A model generated the notes under the pieces. That model was not told the DNA's origin and searched no databases. It saw nothing but the letters and a program-made list of their open reading frames with translations. Below are positions 50,858-58,664 of a stretch of DNA of 64,000 nt, in pieces (within the stretch, counting starts at the first letter, position 1; the number at the start of each line of letters is the position of its first letter). The stretch is taken from assembly GCF_000688375.1 (NCBI RefSeq), contig NZ_JIAF01000001.1, positions 62,001 to 126,000 of the forward strand, written 5' to 3'. Origin of the DNA: Prevotella sp. HUN102 (GTDB lineage: Bacteria; Bacteroidota; Bacteroidia; Bacteroidales; Bacteroidaceae). The position numbers and the translations under genes were made by a program.

Positions 50858-52234
50858 ATGAATAGAATGGATTTAAAGATATTGCTGGCGTTTTGGCTTT
50901 CTTTCTTTGCCAATATGGCAATGGCTCAAAACGATGAAATGGTATATATGTATCGTCTCACGCTGACCGACAAGCACGGCACGCCCTACACGCTGACCGC
51001 TCCCGAGCGATTTCTCTCGTGGAAAGCCATTGAGAGAAGGCGAAAGCAGCAGCTTCCGATAGATTCTACCGACTTGCCCGTTTCGCCGAAATACATTGAG
51101 CGCATCGAGGCAAAGGGTGTAGACATAGTGGCGAAGAGCAAATGGAACAACACCGTTCTGGTGCGCGGCAGAGATATGAAGAAGATTGAAACGCTCTCGT
51201 CGCTGCCCTTCGTAGCCTCTATGAAAAAGGTGTTTGGGATAGACGCCGGAGCTTACCGTCAGTCCCGGCGCGTGGAATACCAAGAACAGCTGGCACTTAC
51301 CGATACAACCCTGCACGACTACTACGGAGTGGGGCAGAAACAGATTGAAGCCGTGAACGGACGGAGGCTGCACGAACGGGGATTCACGGGTAAGGGAGTG
51401 ACCATCGCCGTGCTCGATGCTGGTTTTATGAATGTAGACAAAATTCCGGCATTCGGAAATCTCAGCATCATAGGCACGAGGAATTTTGTGCCTGATGGGG
51501 GCGAGGATATTTACAAGGAAATGGATCACGGCACGAAAACGCTTTCCACGATGGCTATGAACCGTCCGGGAGTATTCGTGGGTACGGCACCCGATGCCGA
51601 CTATTGGCTGCTCAGATGCGAGGAACACAATTTTGAGAGTTCGGCCGAAGAGGATTATTGGGCGGCTGCCGTGGAGTTTGCCGATTCCGTGGGCGTGGAC
51701 GTTATCAGTTCTTCGCTCGGCTATCACGAATTCGACGATGGGGCTACGAGCTATAAATATGCCGATCAGGACGGAAAGACGGCACTCATTTCGAGAACGG
51801 CGTCTATGCTGGCTCGTAAGGGAATCGTACACGTGAACAGTGCGGGCAACGACGGCGTGCGTCCGTGGAAGAAAATCAATGTGCCGGCCGATGCTCACGA
51901 CATTATTACCGTGGGGGCTATTTCGCCCGACAGCATCAATGCAGGCTTCAGTTCGGTCGGACCTACTGCCGATGGGCGTGTGAAGCCCGACGTGATGGCA
52001 TACGGATGTCCGTCGAGCGTGGTTTCCGGCCGCGGCTATCTCTCCAGAGAAAACGGAACGTCGTTTGCCTGTCCGATAGTGGCAGGTATGGTGGCTTGCC
52101 TTTGGCAGAGTATGCCCGGGAAAACGGCTTTGGAAATCATAGAGACAGTAAGAAAGTCGGCAGACAGATACCATACGCCCGATAATATTTTCGGCTACGG
52201 AATCCCCGATTTCGACAATGCCGGGACACAATAG
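50858..52234 (+). CDS. Secreted subtilisin-like serine peptidase (S8)
   Basis: A 458-residue exported peptidase from the ATG at 50858; an ATG at 50867 is also possible. The signal peptide is MDLKILLAFWLSFFANMAMA. A prodomain covers about 25-160. The catalytic triad is Asp in VTIAVLDAGF, His in MDHGTKTLSTMA and Ser in NGTSFACPIVAGM, with NSAGND holding the oxyanion Asn. It degrades proteins outside the inner membrane. It is followed 14 nt later by xseA. A long antisense frame over the same stretch is an artefact. Confidence 0.93.
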   Translation: MNRMDLKILLAFWLSFFANMAMAQNDEMVYMYRLTLTDKHGTPYTLTAPERFLSWKAIERRRKQQLPIDSTDLPVSPKYIERIEAKGVDIVAKSKWNNTVLVRGRDMKKIETLSSLPFVASMKKVFGIDAGAYRQSRRVEYQEQLALTDTTLHDYYGVGQKQIEAVNGRRLHERGFTGKGVTIAVLDAGFMNVDKIPAFGNLSIIGTRNFVPDGGEDIYKEMDHGTKTLSTMAMNRPGVFVGTAPDADYWLLRCEEHNFESSAEEDYWAAAVEFADSVGVDVISSSLGYHEFDDGATSYKYADQDGKTALISRTASMLARKGIVHVNSAGNDGVRPWKKINVPADAHDIITVGAISPDSINAGFSSVGPTADGRVKPDVMAYGCPSSVVSGRGYLSRENGTSFACPIVAGMVACLWQSMPGKTALEIIETVRKSADRYHTPDNIFGYGIPDFDNAGTQ

Positions 52235-52248
52235 CACCTATTTAATAT

Positions 52249-53574
52249 ATGCACGCACTGTCATTATACGAACTTAACTCCATTGTAAGCGAGGTTATCC
52301 ACACCACGATGTCGCGCTCCTATTGGGTTGAGGCCGAGGTTTCGGAAGCCCGTGAGCGCAACGGACACCTCTATCTGGAACTGATTCAGAAGGAGGAAGG
52401 AACGAATACGCCCATCGCACGTGCCTCGGCTAAGTGCTGGAGGTCGGCGTGGAGCCTTATAGGGCCTCACTTTGAACGTGTGGCAGGGCTGCAAGTGCGT
52501 GCCGGACTGCAACTGATGGTGCAGGTTCACGCCCAGTTCCACCCACAGTTCGGTTTCTCGTGGATTGTGGACGACATCAATCCGGAGTACACAATGGGAG
52601 ATATGGCGCGCAAGCGTCAGGAAATCATCAGACAACTGAAGGATGAAGGCGTGTTCGGCCTTCAGAAAGAACTGAAAGTGCCGATGTTCGCGCAGCGCAT
52701 TGCCGTCATTTCCTCGGCTTCGGCGGCAGGCTATGGTGACTTCTGCAATCAGCTCTCGGACAATGAATACGGATTCGCCTTCTCCATAGAGCTTTTCCCC
52801 GCCACGATGCAGGGCGAGCAGGTGGAGCAGAGCATCATCTCGGCTTTGGACGCCATCAATGCAGAAGAAGACGCATTCGACTGCGTTGTCATTATCCGCG
52901 GAGGTGGTGCGACGGCAGATTTGAGCGGGTTCGACACGCTGCTGCTGGCCGAAAACGTGGCAAACTTCCCTCTGCCGATTATCACCGGCATCGGACACGA
53001 GCGGGATGAGAGCATACTGGATATGATTTCAAACACACGTGTGAAGACTCCGACGGCCGCCGCAGCCTTTCTTGTGAACAATCTCGCCAACACTTTGGGT
53101 ATGATTGAAGACGCACAGACGTCTGTTTTCCGTTATGTGCAGAACAGAATGCAGATGGAAAAGATGAGGCTTCAGCGACTCTCGACGGGCATAACGATGC
53201 AGTTCTCTATGATGAAGACACGTCAGGAGGGTATGCTCGACGCACGGTTTGTGCGTCTTTCGCAACGGATTTCGGAGGCTTTGTCGGAGAAGCGGCTCAG
53301 ACTGGAAATGATTTCAAACAGATTGCTGCCGCTCGCAGATAGAAAACTTACGGCAGAGAAGCACAGGATGGAACTTCTTGCGCAGCGTGTGGAGTCGGTT
53401 GATCCGAAGAGACTGCTGCGATTGGGATACAGTATAACCTATCATAACGGGCGTGCCGTGAAGGATTTGAAAGAACTCTCCGTAGGCGACGAGCTCACAA
53501 CAATGGTTGAGAACGGCATCATAAAATCTGCCGTAACGGAAAATATCATTAATAAAAGGAAAAGAAAGGCTTGA
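52249..53574 (+). CDS. xseA: Exodeoxyribonuclease VII large subunit
   Basis: A 441-residue nuclease subunit. The N-terminal OB-fold starts SLYELNSIVSEVIHTTMSRS. The catalytic region shows VISSASAAGYGDF, VVIIRGGGATADLSGFDT, PIITGIGHERDESILDMISN and RVKTPTAAAAFLVNN, and the C-terminal coiled-coil helices bind XseB. It degrades single-stranded DNA into short oligomers. The xseB start lies 6 nt after its stop. Confidence 0.97.
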   Translation: MHALSLYELNSIVSEVIHTTMSRSYWVEAEVSEARERNGHLYLELIQKEEGTNTPIARASAKCWRSAWSLIGPHFERVAGLQVRAGLQLMVQVHAQFHPQFGFSWIVDDINPEYTMGDMARKRQEIIRQLKDEGVFGLQKELKVPMFAQRIAVISSASAAGYGDFCNQLSDNEYGFAFSIELFPATMQGEQVEQSIISALDAINAEEDAFDCVVIIRGGGATADLSGFDTLLLAENVANFPLPIITGIGHERDESILDMISNTRVKTPTAAAAFLVNNLANTLGMIEDAQTSVFRYVQNRMQMEKMRLQRLSTGITMQFSMMKTRQEGMLDARFVRLSQRISEALSEKRLRLEMISNRLLPLADRKLTAEKHRMELLAQRVESVDPKRLLRLGYSITYHNGRAVKDLKELSVGDELTTMVENGIIKSAVTENIINKRKRKA

Positions 53575-53579
53575 AAGAT

Positions 53580-53768
53580 ATGAAACAGATAAAATATGAA
53601 GAGGCTGTGAAGCAGCTTGAGGCTATCGTGATGAAGATGGAGAACGGCGATTTGGACGTGGACTCTATGGCCGGGGAACTGAAAAAGGCGCAGCAGCTCA
53701 TCAAGTTGTGCAAGGATAAACTGAAACATACGGACGAGGAAATAAAGAAACTATTGGAAACGGAATAA
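53580..53768 (+). CDS. xseB: Exodeoxyribonuclease VII small subunit
   Basis: A 62-residue helical protein from the ATG at 53580 (MKQIKYEEAVKQLEAIVMKM). It has the XseB family pattern ENGDLDVDSMAGELKKAQQL followed by a lysine-rich helix. Several copies wrap the XseA coiled coil to form the active enzyme. An in-frame TTG at 53571 is not needed. Confidence 0.94.
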   Translation: MKQIKYEEAVKQLEAIVMKMENGDLDVDSMAGELKKAQQLIKLCKDKLKHTDEEIKKLLETE

Positions 53769-53823
53769 AGGAAGTGTTTCCAGTTTCTAATATTTTTTTC
53801 GGATTTTGTTGCCATTTACAATT

Positions 53824-53839
53824 TATCTTTGTATATTTG
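53824..53839 (+). promoter_or_regulatory. Tandem -7 boxes for ilvE
   Basis: TATCTTTG (53824-53831) and TATATTTG (53832-53839) are adjacent; either could serve ilvE, whose ATG is at 53880. Confidence 0.55.
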
Positions 53840-53879
53840 CAGAAATTGGACTTAAAATAATCTTTAGAAGTAATACATT

Positions 53880-54896
53880 ATGAAAAATTTAGACTGGGCT
53901 AACCTTTCCTTTGGCTATTTGCCAACAGATTACAATGTACGCTGTTATTATCGTGACGGCAAGTGGGGCGAAATCGAGGTATGTTCCGATGAATATGTGA
54001 AATTGCACATGGCGGCTACTTGCCTGCATTACGGACAGGAGGCTTTCGAGGGGCTCAAGGCCTATCGCTGCCCTGACGGCAAGGTGCGCTTGTTCCGTCC
54101 CGAGGAGAATGCAGCCCGCTTGCAGAATACTTGCCGCGGTATCGTGATGCCGGAAGTGCCGACAGAGCTTTTTGTTGAAATGGCAAAGAAGGTGGTTCGC
54201 CTGAATCAGGAATACATTCCTACCTACGAGAGTGGGGCTACATTATACCTCCGTCCTTTGCTGATCGGTACTTCGGCTCAGGTGGGCGTTCATCCAGCAA
54301 AGGAATATATGTTTATGATTTTCGCTACACCGGTAGGTCCTTACTTCAAGGGTGGTTTCTCTACCAATCCTTACGTTATTATGCGCGACTTCGACCGTGC
54401 CGCTCCTCTCGGAACAGGTACTTACAAGGTGGGTGGAAACTATGCTGCCTCTCTCCGTGCCAATCAGATTGCACACGAGAAGGGCTATGCTTCGGAGTTC
54501 TACTTGGATTGCCGCGAAAAGAAGTATGTTGATGAGTGTGGTGCTGCCAACTTCTTCGGTATCAAGAACGATACCTACGTAACACCGGCATCCACCTCTA
54601 TCCTTCCGTCTATCACGAACAAGAGCTTGATGCAGATTGCCGAAGATCTCGGTATGAAGGTGGAGCGTCGCCCGATTCCTGAAGAGGAACTGGCAACATT
54701 CGAGGAGGCAGGTGCTTGTGGTACGGCTGCCGTTATCTCTCCAATCTCCCGTCTCGACGACCTTGAGGAGAACAAGAGCTATACTTTCGGCGAAAAGCCG
54801 GGTCCTTGGTCTACAAAGCTCTACGAAACGCTGCGTGGAATCCAGTACGGAACTGTTGAGGATAAGCATAATTGGACCACGGTTGTGATTGAATAA
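53880..54896 (+). CDS. ilvE: Branched-chain amino acid aminotransferase
   Basis: A 338-residue class IV PLP enzyme that interconverts Leu, Ile and Val with their 2-oxo acids. Motifs are HYGQEAFEGLKAYRCPDGKV, GATLYLRPLLIGTSAQVGV, GTGTYKVGGNYAASL with the PLP Lys, EFYLDCREKKYVDECGAANF and EAGACGTAAVISPISRL. Length and motifs fit the IlvE group II/eukaryote-like type. It is a single gene with a strong terminator. Confidence 0.97.
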   Translation: MKNLDWANLSFGYLPTDYNVRCYYRDGKWGEIEVCSDEYVKLHMAATCLHYGQEAFEGLKAYRCPDGKVRLFRPEENAARLQNTCRGIVMPEVPTELFVEMAKKVVRLNQEYIPTYESGATLYLRPLLIGTSAQVGVHPAKEYMFMIFATPVGPYFKGGFSTNPYVIMRDFDRAAPLGTGTYKVGGNYAASLRANQIAHEKGYASEFYLDCREKKYVDECGAANFFGIKNDTYVTPASTSILPSITNKSLMQIAEDLGMKVERRPIPEEELATFEEAGACGTAAVISPISRLDDLEENKSYTFGEKPGPWSTKLYETLRGIQYGTVEDKHNWTTVVIE

Positions 54897-54959
54897 TCAC
54901 TAAATAAGTTCAGAAACACACCATAATATATTTATTTGGTTGTGCTGAATATATAAAAA

Positions 54960-55000
54960 AAATGACGAATCACGTGTCTGATACGTGGTTCGTCATTTTT
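54960..55000 (+). terminator. Terminator of ilvE
   Basis: AAATGACGAAtCACGT and ACGTGgTTCGTCATTT form a 16-bp stem with one mismatch, followed by TT. Confidence 0.88.
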
Positions 55001-55006
55001 AGATAA

Positions 55007-55070
55007 GTGGACGAGTTTACGAGTGAACAAGGAGACAAGTAGACGAGGTTACGAGTGGACAAGTTTACAA
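55007..55070. repeat. Octamer array (8 units, consensus GTnnACAA)
   Basis: Eight in-phase 8-bp units: GTGGACGA, GTTTACGA, GTGAACAA, GGAGACAA, GTAGACGA, GGTTACGA, GTGGACAA, GTTTACAA. It faces the inverted array at 55145-55208. Confidence 0.85.
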
Positions 55071-55144
55071 GTATATTACTTTCGGTATGCACAGAAAGAG
55101 GGTAGGATAATAAGATGGGGATGGAAAATGCGTAGCAAATCTAC

Positions 55145-55208
55145 TCGTCCACTTGTCCTCTTGTAAACTTGTCTCCTTGTTCACTCGTAAACTCGTCTCC
55201 TCGTCCCC
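55145..55208. repeat. Inverted octamer array (8 units)
   Basis: Eight in-phase units of the complementary type: TCGTCCAC, TTGTCCTC, TTGTAAAC, TTGTCTCC, TTGTTCAC, TCGTAAAC, TCGTCTCC, TCGTCCCC. With the array at 55007-55070 it frames a 74-nt core related to that at 10.2 kb, and the whole element fills the gap between the convergent ilvE and lipoprotein genes. Confidence 0.85.
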
Positions 55209-55211
55209 TCA

Positions 55212-55811
55212 TCACATTCCGTCTTCTTCGGCCATTTCCAATTCCGTCTTCTTCGGTTTCTGCTCGTCTGTGTTTGTGTCTACCTGAATGGAACTCGAGA
55301 TATTTACCGCACCGAGATTACTGATAGACACATCAATAGGGATAAACTCATCGCTGTTTGGGTCGGGAGAGCCAACGCTGGCACCGAACTTCACGTAGTT
55401 TCCTTCCACGGTGTCATACATAAAACCTATGAGTGCGCCGTTACGTCCGTATTGGTTGTCGGTATATTCCTTGAAATCGCTCTTCGTAAATGTCTTTTTA
55501 AAGAATACGCTGCCATCCTCACGAATTATTTTTACATCAACCTTGTTGTCGTAATACTGTTTTTCGCCATCCGTAGCCATTGCCAAGCTCTTATCGGCAT
55601 ATCTGCTGATGGTAACGGTGTAATTATTGCCGAGCCATTCTATGGACTTTTTGTAGTTGTGGTTTGACATCTGCTGAGGTCCTGACGGAGCTTTGGGCTT
55701 CGGTGCAATCTTGGTAATGATATCTTTGGTTTCCTTCTGTTCCTTTTTGCAAGAGCAGATTCCCACGGTAAGCATTCCCAATAGAACGACGAGAGAGAGA
55801 GATTGTTTCAT
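55212..55811 (-). CDS. Hypothetical lipoprotein, DUF4738-like
   Basis: A 199-residue lipoprotein from the ATG at 55811 (MKQSLSLVVLLGMLTVGICS) with lipobox Cys near residue 19-21. After a proline-rich linker (IAPKPKAPSGPQQMS) comes a beta-rich domain: SIEWLGNNYTVTISRYADKS, KIIREDGSVFFKKTFTKSDF, LIGFMYDTVEGNYVKFGAS and FIPIDVSISNLGAVNIS. This resembles the Bacteroidetes DUF4738 family; function unknown. It has a -7 box (TACTTTTG, 55830-55837). Confidence 0.8.
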   Translation of the reverse strand: MKQSLSLVVLLGMLTVGICSCKKEQKETKDIITKIAPKPKAPSGPQQMSNHNYKKSIEWLGNNYTVTISRYADKSLAMATDGEKQYYDNKVDVKIIREDGSVFFKKTFTKSDFKEYTDNQYGRNGALIGFMYDTVEGNYVKFGASVGSPDPNSDEFIPIDVSISNLGAVNISSSIQVDTNTDEQKPKKTELEMAEEDGM

Positions 55812-55829
55812 AATCATCAATTAATGATG

Positions 55830-55837
55830 CAAAAGTA
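55830..55837 (-). promoter_or_regulatory. -7 box TACTTTTG for the DUF4738-like lipoprotein
   Basis: Minus-strand TACTTTTG is 19 nt upstream of the ATG at 55811. Confidence 0.55.
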
Positions 55838-55902
55838 AGCATTTTTCTTTTATTACACAATATAATAGCATAGTTTATTGTGATGATGGGTGGGGGGAGT
55901 AA

Positions 55903-56014
55903 GGGAACGAGAGGGATAAGGAAACAAGGATGCAAGAGAACAAGGAGACGAGTAGAGGAGAGAACAAGTGGACAAGGGACAAGGGAACAAATGGAGGAGG
56001 AGATAAGTTTACAA
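55903..56014. repeat. Octamer array, irregular (about 13 units)
   Basis: Units such as GGGAACGA, GGAAACAA, GAGAACAA, GGAGACGA, GTGGACAA and GTTTACAA continue for about 110 nt with two one-base slips. It lies upstream of cysE. Confidence 0.7.
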
Positions 56015-56054
56015 TTTTTCCCCGATAATCATTGTATAAACTGATAGAATTGAT

Positions 56055-56062
56055 TATCTTTG
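56055..56062 (+). promoter_or_regulatory. -7 box TATCTTTG for cysE
   Basis: TATCTTTG is 27 nt upstream of the ATG at 56090. Confidence 0.6.
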
Positions 56063-56089
56063 CAGAGTAATTACATTTTGAAACAATCA

Positions 56090-57034
56090 ATGAGTAGACA
56101 GGACATCACTCAGCAACTCATCAATACCGTGGATGAGCTTTCAGACCCAAAGGCTTTGCAGGGGCTCTTCCACGAGCACTACGATGGCGACCCACTCCCT
56201 TCCGGAAAGGAGTTGGAGGAGATTATAGAACTTTCAAGGGCTGTTCTTTTTCCGGGATTCTATGGAAACTCGTTCGTAAATATACAGACCACAAAATATC
56301 AGATAGGGGTAAACGTGGAGCGATTGCACAAGTTGCTCACGCGTCAGGTGCTTGCAGGGCTTTGTTTTAATGAAGACTGCCATTGTGCGCACATTGAGGA
56401 CATACGGAAATGTATGCGGGAAGAGGCTGAAATGATAGCGCAGAGGGTGATTGCAAAGTTCCCCGCTATCCGGCAGATGCTCTCAACCGACGTTCAGGCA
56501 GCCTTCGAGGGCGATCCGGCCGCAAAGAACGAAGGAGAAGTGATTTCCTGTTATCCGGTAATCAAGGCATTGACCAACTATCGGATTGCGCACGAACTCT
56601 ATCTGGAGGATGTGCCGCTGATTCCGAGAATGATGACCGAACTGGCGCATTCTGAAACCGGTATCGACATTCATCCACGTGCAACCATCGGCACGCACTT
56701 CACGATTGACCACGGAACGGGCGTGGTGGTGGGTGCAACCTGCGTCATAGGCAATCACGTGAAACTCTATCAGGGCGTAACGCTCGGCGCAAAGAGTTTC
56801 CCGCTGGACAAGGACGGCAAGCCGATAAAGGGCATTGCGCGCCATCCGATTTTGAAAGATGGAGTGGTGGTGTACGCCAATGCCACCATTCTCGGGCGAA
56901 TTACGATTGGAGAGGATTGCGTCGTTGGTGCCAATGTGTGGGTAACGCACGATATGGAACCGAGAACGAAGAAGTATAGGCAGAACAAGGAAGATAGGCT
57001 GGATGTCAGGTTTGATGAAGGAGAAGGGATTTAG
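56090..57034 (+). CDS. cysE: Serine O-acetyltransferase
   Basis: A 314-residue enzyme from the ATG at 56090 (MSRQDITQQLINTVDELSDP). It forms O-acetylserine from serine and acetyl-CoA, the first step of cysteine synthesis. An N-terminal helical domain (about 1-175) is followed by the left-handed beta-helix: GIDIHPRATIGTHFTIDHGTGV (His of the active site), GATCVIGNHVKLYQGVTLGA and YANATILGRITIGEDCVVGAN. It is the EpsC/plant-like long form. The frame is open upstream to a TTG at 56060 inside the promoter, which is not used. Confidence 0.94.
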   Translation: MSRQDITQQLINTVDELSDPKALQGLFHEHYDGDPLPSGKELEEIIELSRAVLFPGFYGNSFVNIQTTKYQIGVNVERLHKLLTRQVLAGLCFNEDCHCAHIEDIRKCMREEAEMIAQRVIAKFPAIRQMLSTDVQAAFEGDPAAKNEGEVISCYPVIKALTNYRIAHELYLEDVPLIPRMMTELAHSETGIDIHPRATIGTHFTIDHGTGVVVGATCVIGNHVKLYQGVTLGAKSFPLDKDGKPIKGIARHPILKDGVVVYANATILGRITIGEDCVVGANVWVTHDMEPRTKKYRQNKEDRLDVRFDEGEGI

Positions 57035-57167
57035 GTGTCTTCCCGAAGGCATAAATGCTTGTTGTTGCCTATTGTAGAAGAAGGAATTAATAAAAACTAT
57101 AATAAACTAAAACTTCTCACGGATGTGATAACGCACGCAGCGTGAGACTGTTTAATTGAAAAAATTG

Positions 57168-58664
57168 ATGGAAGAATTTGAACTCATCGCCAAGACCTTT
57201 ATGGGACTTGAGCAGGTCTTGGCACAGGAGCTCACCCAACTGGGTGCTAACAACGTACAGATTGGTCGCCGTATGGTGTCGTTTACCGGTAACAAGGAAA
57301 TGATGTACCGCGCTAACTTCCAGTTGCACACTGCTATCCGAGTGCTGAAACCTATTGCGCACTTCAAAGCCAAGAGCGCGGAAGATATGTACGAGGAGGT
57401 AAAGAAACTTGATTGGAGCAAGTATATCCAGAAAGGAAAGACTTTCTCTGTGGATTCAGTGGTTTATTCTGAGGAATTTACCAACTCTCGCTTTGTAACT
57501 TACAAGGTAAAGGATGCCATCGTGGACCAGTTCCGCGAAAAGACCGGCGACCGTCCGAATATCTCTGTCAGCAATCCCGACATCCGTCTGAACATCCATG
57601 TTGCCGAAGACAATGCAACTTTGTCGCTCGATTCGAGCGGCGAATCGCTGCATCGTCGTGGCTATCGTCAGGAAAGTGTGGAGGCACCATTGAATGAAGT
57701 GTTGGCGGCCGGTATGATTCTTATGACGGGTTGGAGGGGCGAAACGGACTTTATCGATCCTATGTGTGGTTCAGGTACGCTGCCGATTGAGGCTGCGCTG
57801 ATTGCGCGCAATATCTCGCCGGGTGTGTTCCGTAAGGAGTTCGCATTTGAAAAGTGGCCTGACTTTGATCAGGAACTCTTCGATTCAATCTATAATGACG
57901 ATTCTGCCGAACGAGAGTTCACGCATCATATCTATGGTTACGACATCGAAATGAAGTCTGTCAATACTGCTCGCAGAAACGTTGCAGCGGCAGGTTTCTC
58001 TCGTATCATTACCATTGAGAACAAGGATTTCAAGGATTTCACGCAACCGGAGGAAAAGAGCATCATCGTGATGAATCCTCCGTATGGCGAGCGCATTTCC
58101 ACGCCAAACCTTCTCGGCACGTACAAGATGATCGGCGAACGGTTGAAGCATCAGTTCAAGGGAAACGAGGCTTGGGTGCTTTCTTATCGTGAGGAGTGTT
58201 TCCGTGAAATCGGTTTGAAGCCCAGCATCAAGATTCCTGTTTATAATGGTTCTTTGGAATGCGAGTTCCGTCGTTATCAGATGTTCGACGGCAAGTTGAA
58301 TGATTTCCGTGCAGAAGGCGGCATCGTGAAGACCGAAGAAGAGATAAAGGAAATGGCTCAGAAGCATCGCTTCAAGAAGAACCGTGAGTTCAAGAAGCGT
58401 ATTGAGGAGACTGAGGAAAACGAAGAGGGAGACATTCGTTCATTTACTTTCCATAGCTTTGATCGCAAGAACTATACGGGCGACCGTAAGCAGAGGTTCG
58501 ACGGAGAGCGTCGTGGAAGGCGCGACGACCGAGACGAGCGTGATGGACGCGACTTCAGGGGAGGCAAGAAGTTCGGCGACCGTAAGTCAGGAGGAAAGCG
58601 ATTCGACAAGGGAGAACGAGACGGAAAGTTCCGTAGAAAAAATAATTACACAGATGAAGACTAA
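57168..58664 (+). CDS. THUMP-domain 23S rRNA methyltransferase, RlmL-like
   Basis: A 498-residue class I methyltransferase from the ATG at 57168 (MEEFELIAKTFMGLEQVLAQ). An N-terminal THUMP domain (about 1-165) precedes the catalytic part with FIDPMCGSGTLPIEAALIAR and the motif IV IVMNPPYGERIS. This matches the N-terminal half of E. coli RlmL, which makes m2G2445 in 23S rRNA. The last 70 residues are a disordered Arg/Gly/Asp-rich tail (FDGERRGRRDDRDERD onward), probably for RNA binding. It overlaps the DPP4-like gene by 11 nt. Confidence 0.9.
   Translation: MEEFELIAKTFMGLEQVLAQELTQLGANNVQIGRRMVSFTGNKEMMYRANFQLHTAIRVLKPIAHFKAKSAEDMYEEVKKLDWSKYIQKGKTFSVDSVVYSEEFTNSRFVTYKVKDAIVDQFREKTGDRPNISVSNPDIRLNIHVAEDNATLSLDSSGESLHRRGYRQESVEAPLNEVLAAGMILMTGWRGETDFIDPMCGSGTLPIEAALIARNISPGVFRKEFAFEKWPDFDQELFDSIYNDDSAEREFTHHIYGYDIEMKSVNTARRNVAAAGFSRIITIENKDFKDFTQPEEKSIIVMNPPYGERISTPNLLGTYKMIGERLKHQFKGNEAWVLSYREECFREIGLKPSIKIPVYNGSLECEFRRYQMFDGKLNDFRAEGGIVKTEEEIKEMAQKHRFKKNREFKKRIEETEENEEGDIRSFTFHSFDRKNYTGDRKQRFDGERRGRRDDRDERDGRDFRGGKKFGDRKSGGKRFDKGERDGKFRRKNNYTDED

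Noticed and set aside
50873-52237. A 454-codon antisense frame opposite the subtilase gene
   Set aside because: The sense strand encodes a complete subtilase with signal peptide and triad; the antisense translation has no recognisable motif and results from codon bias.
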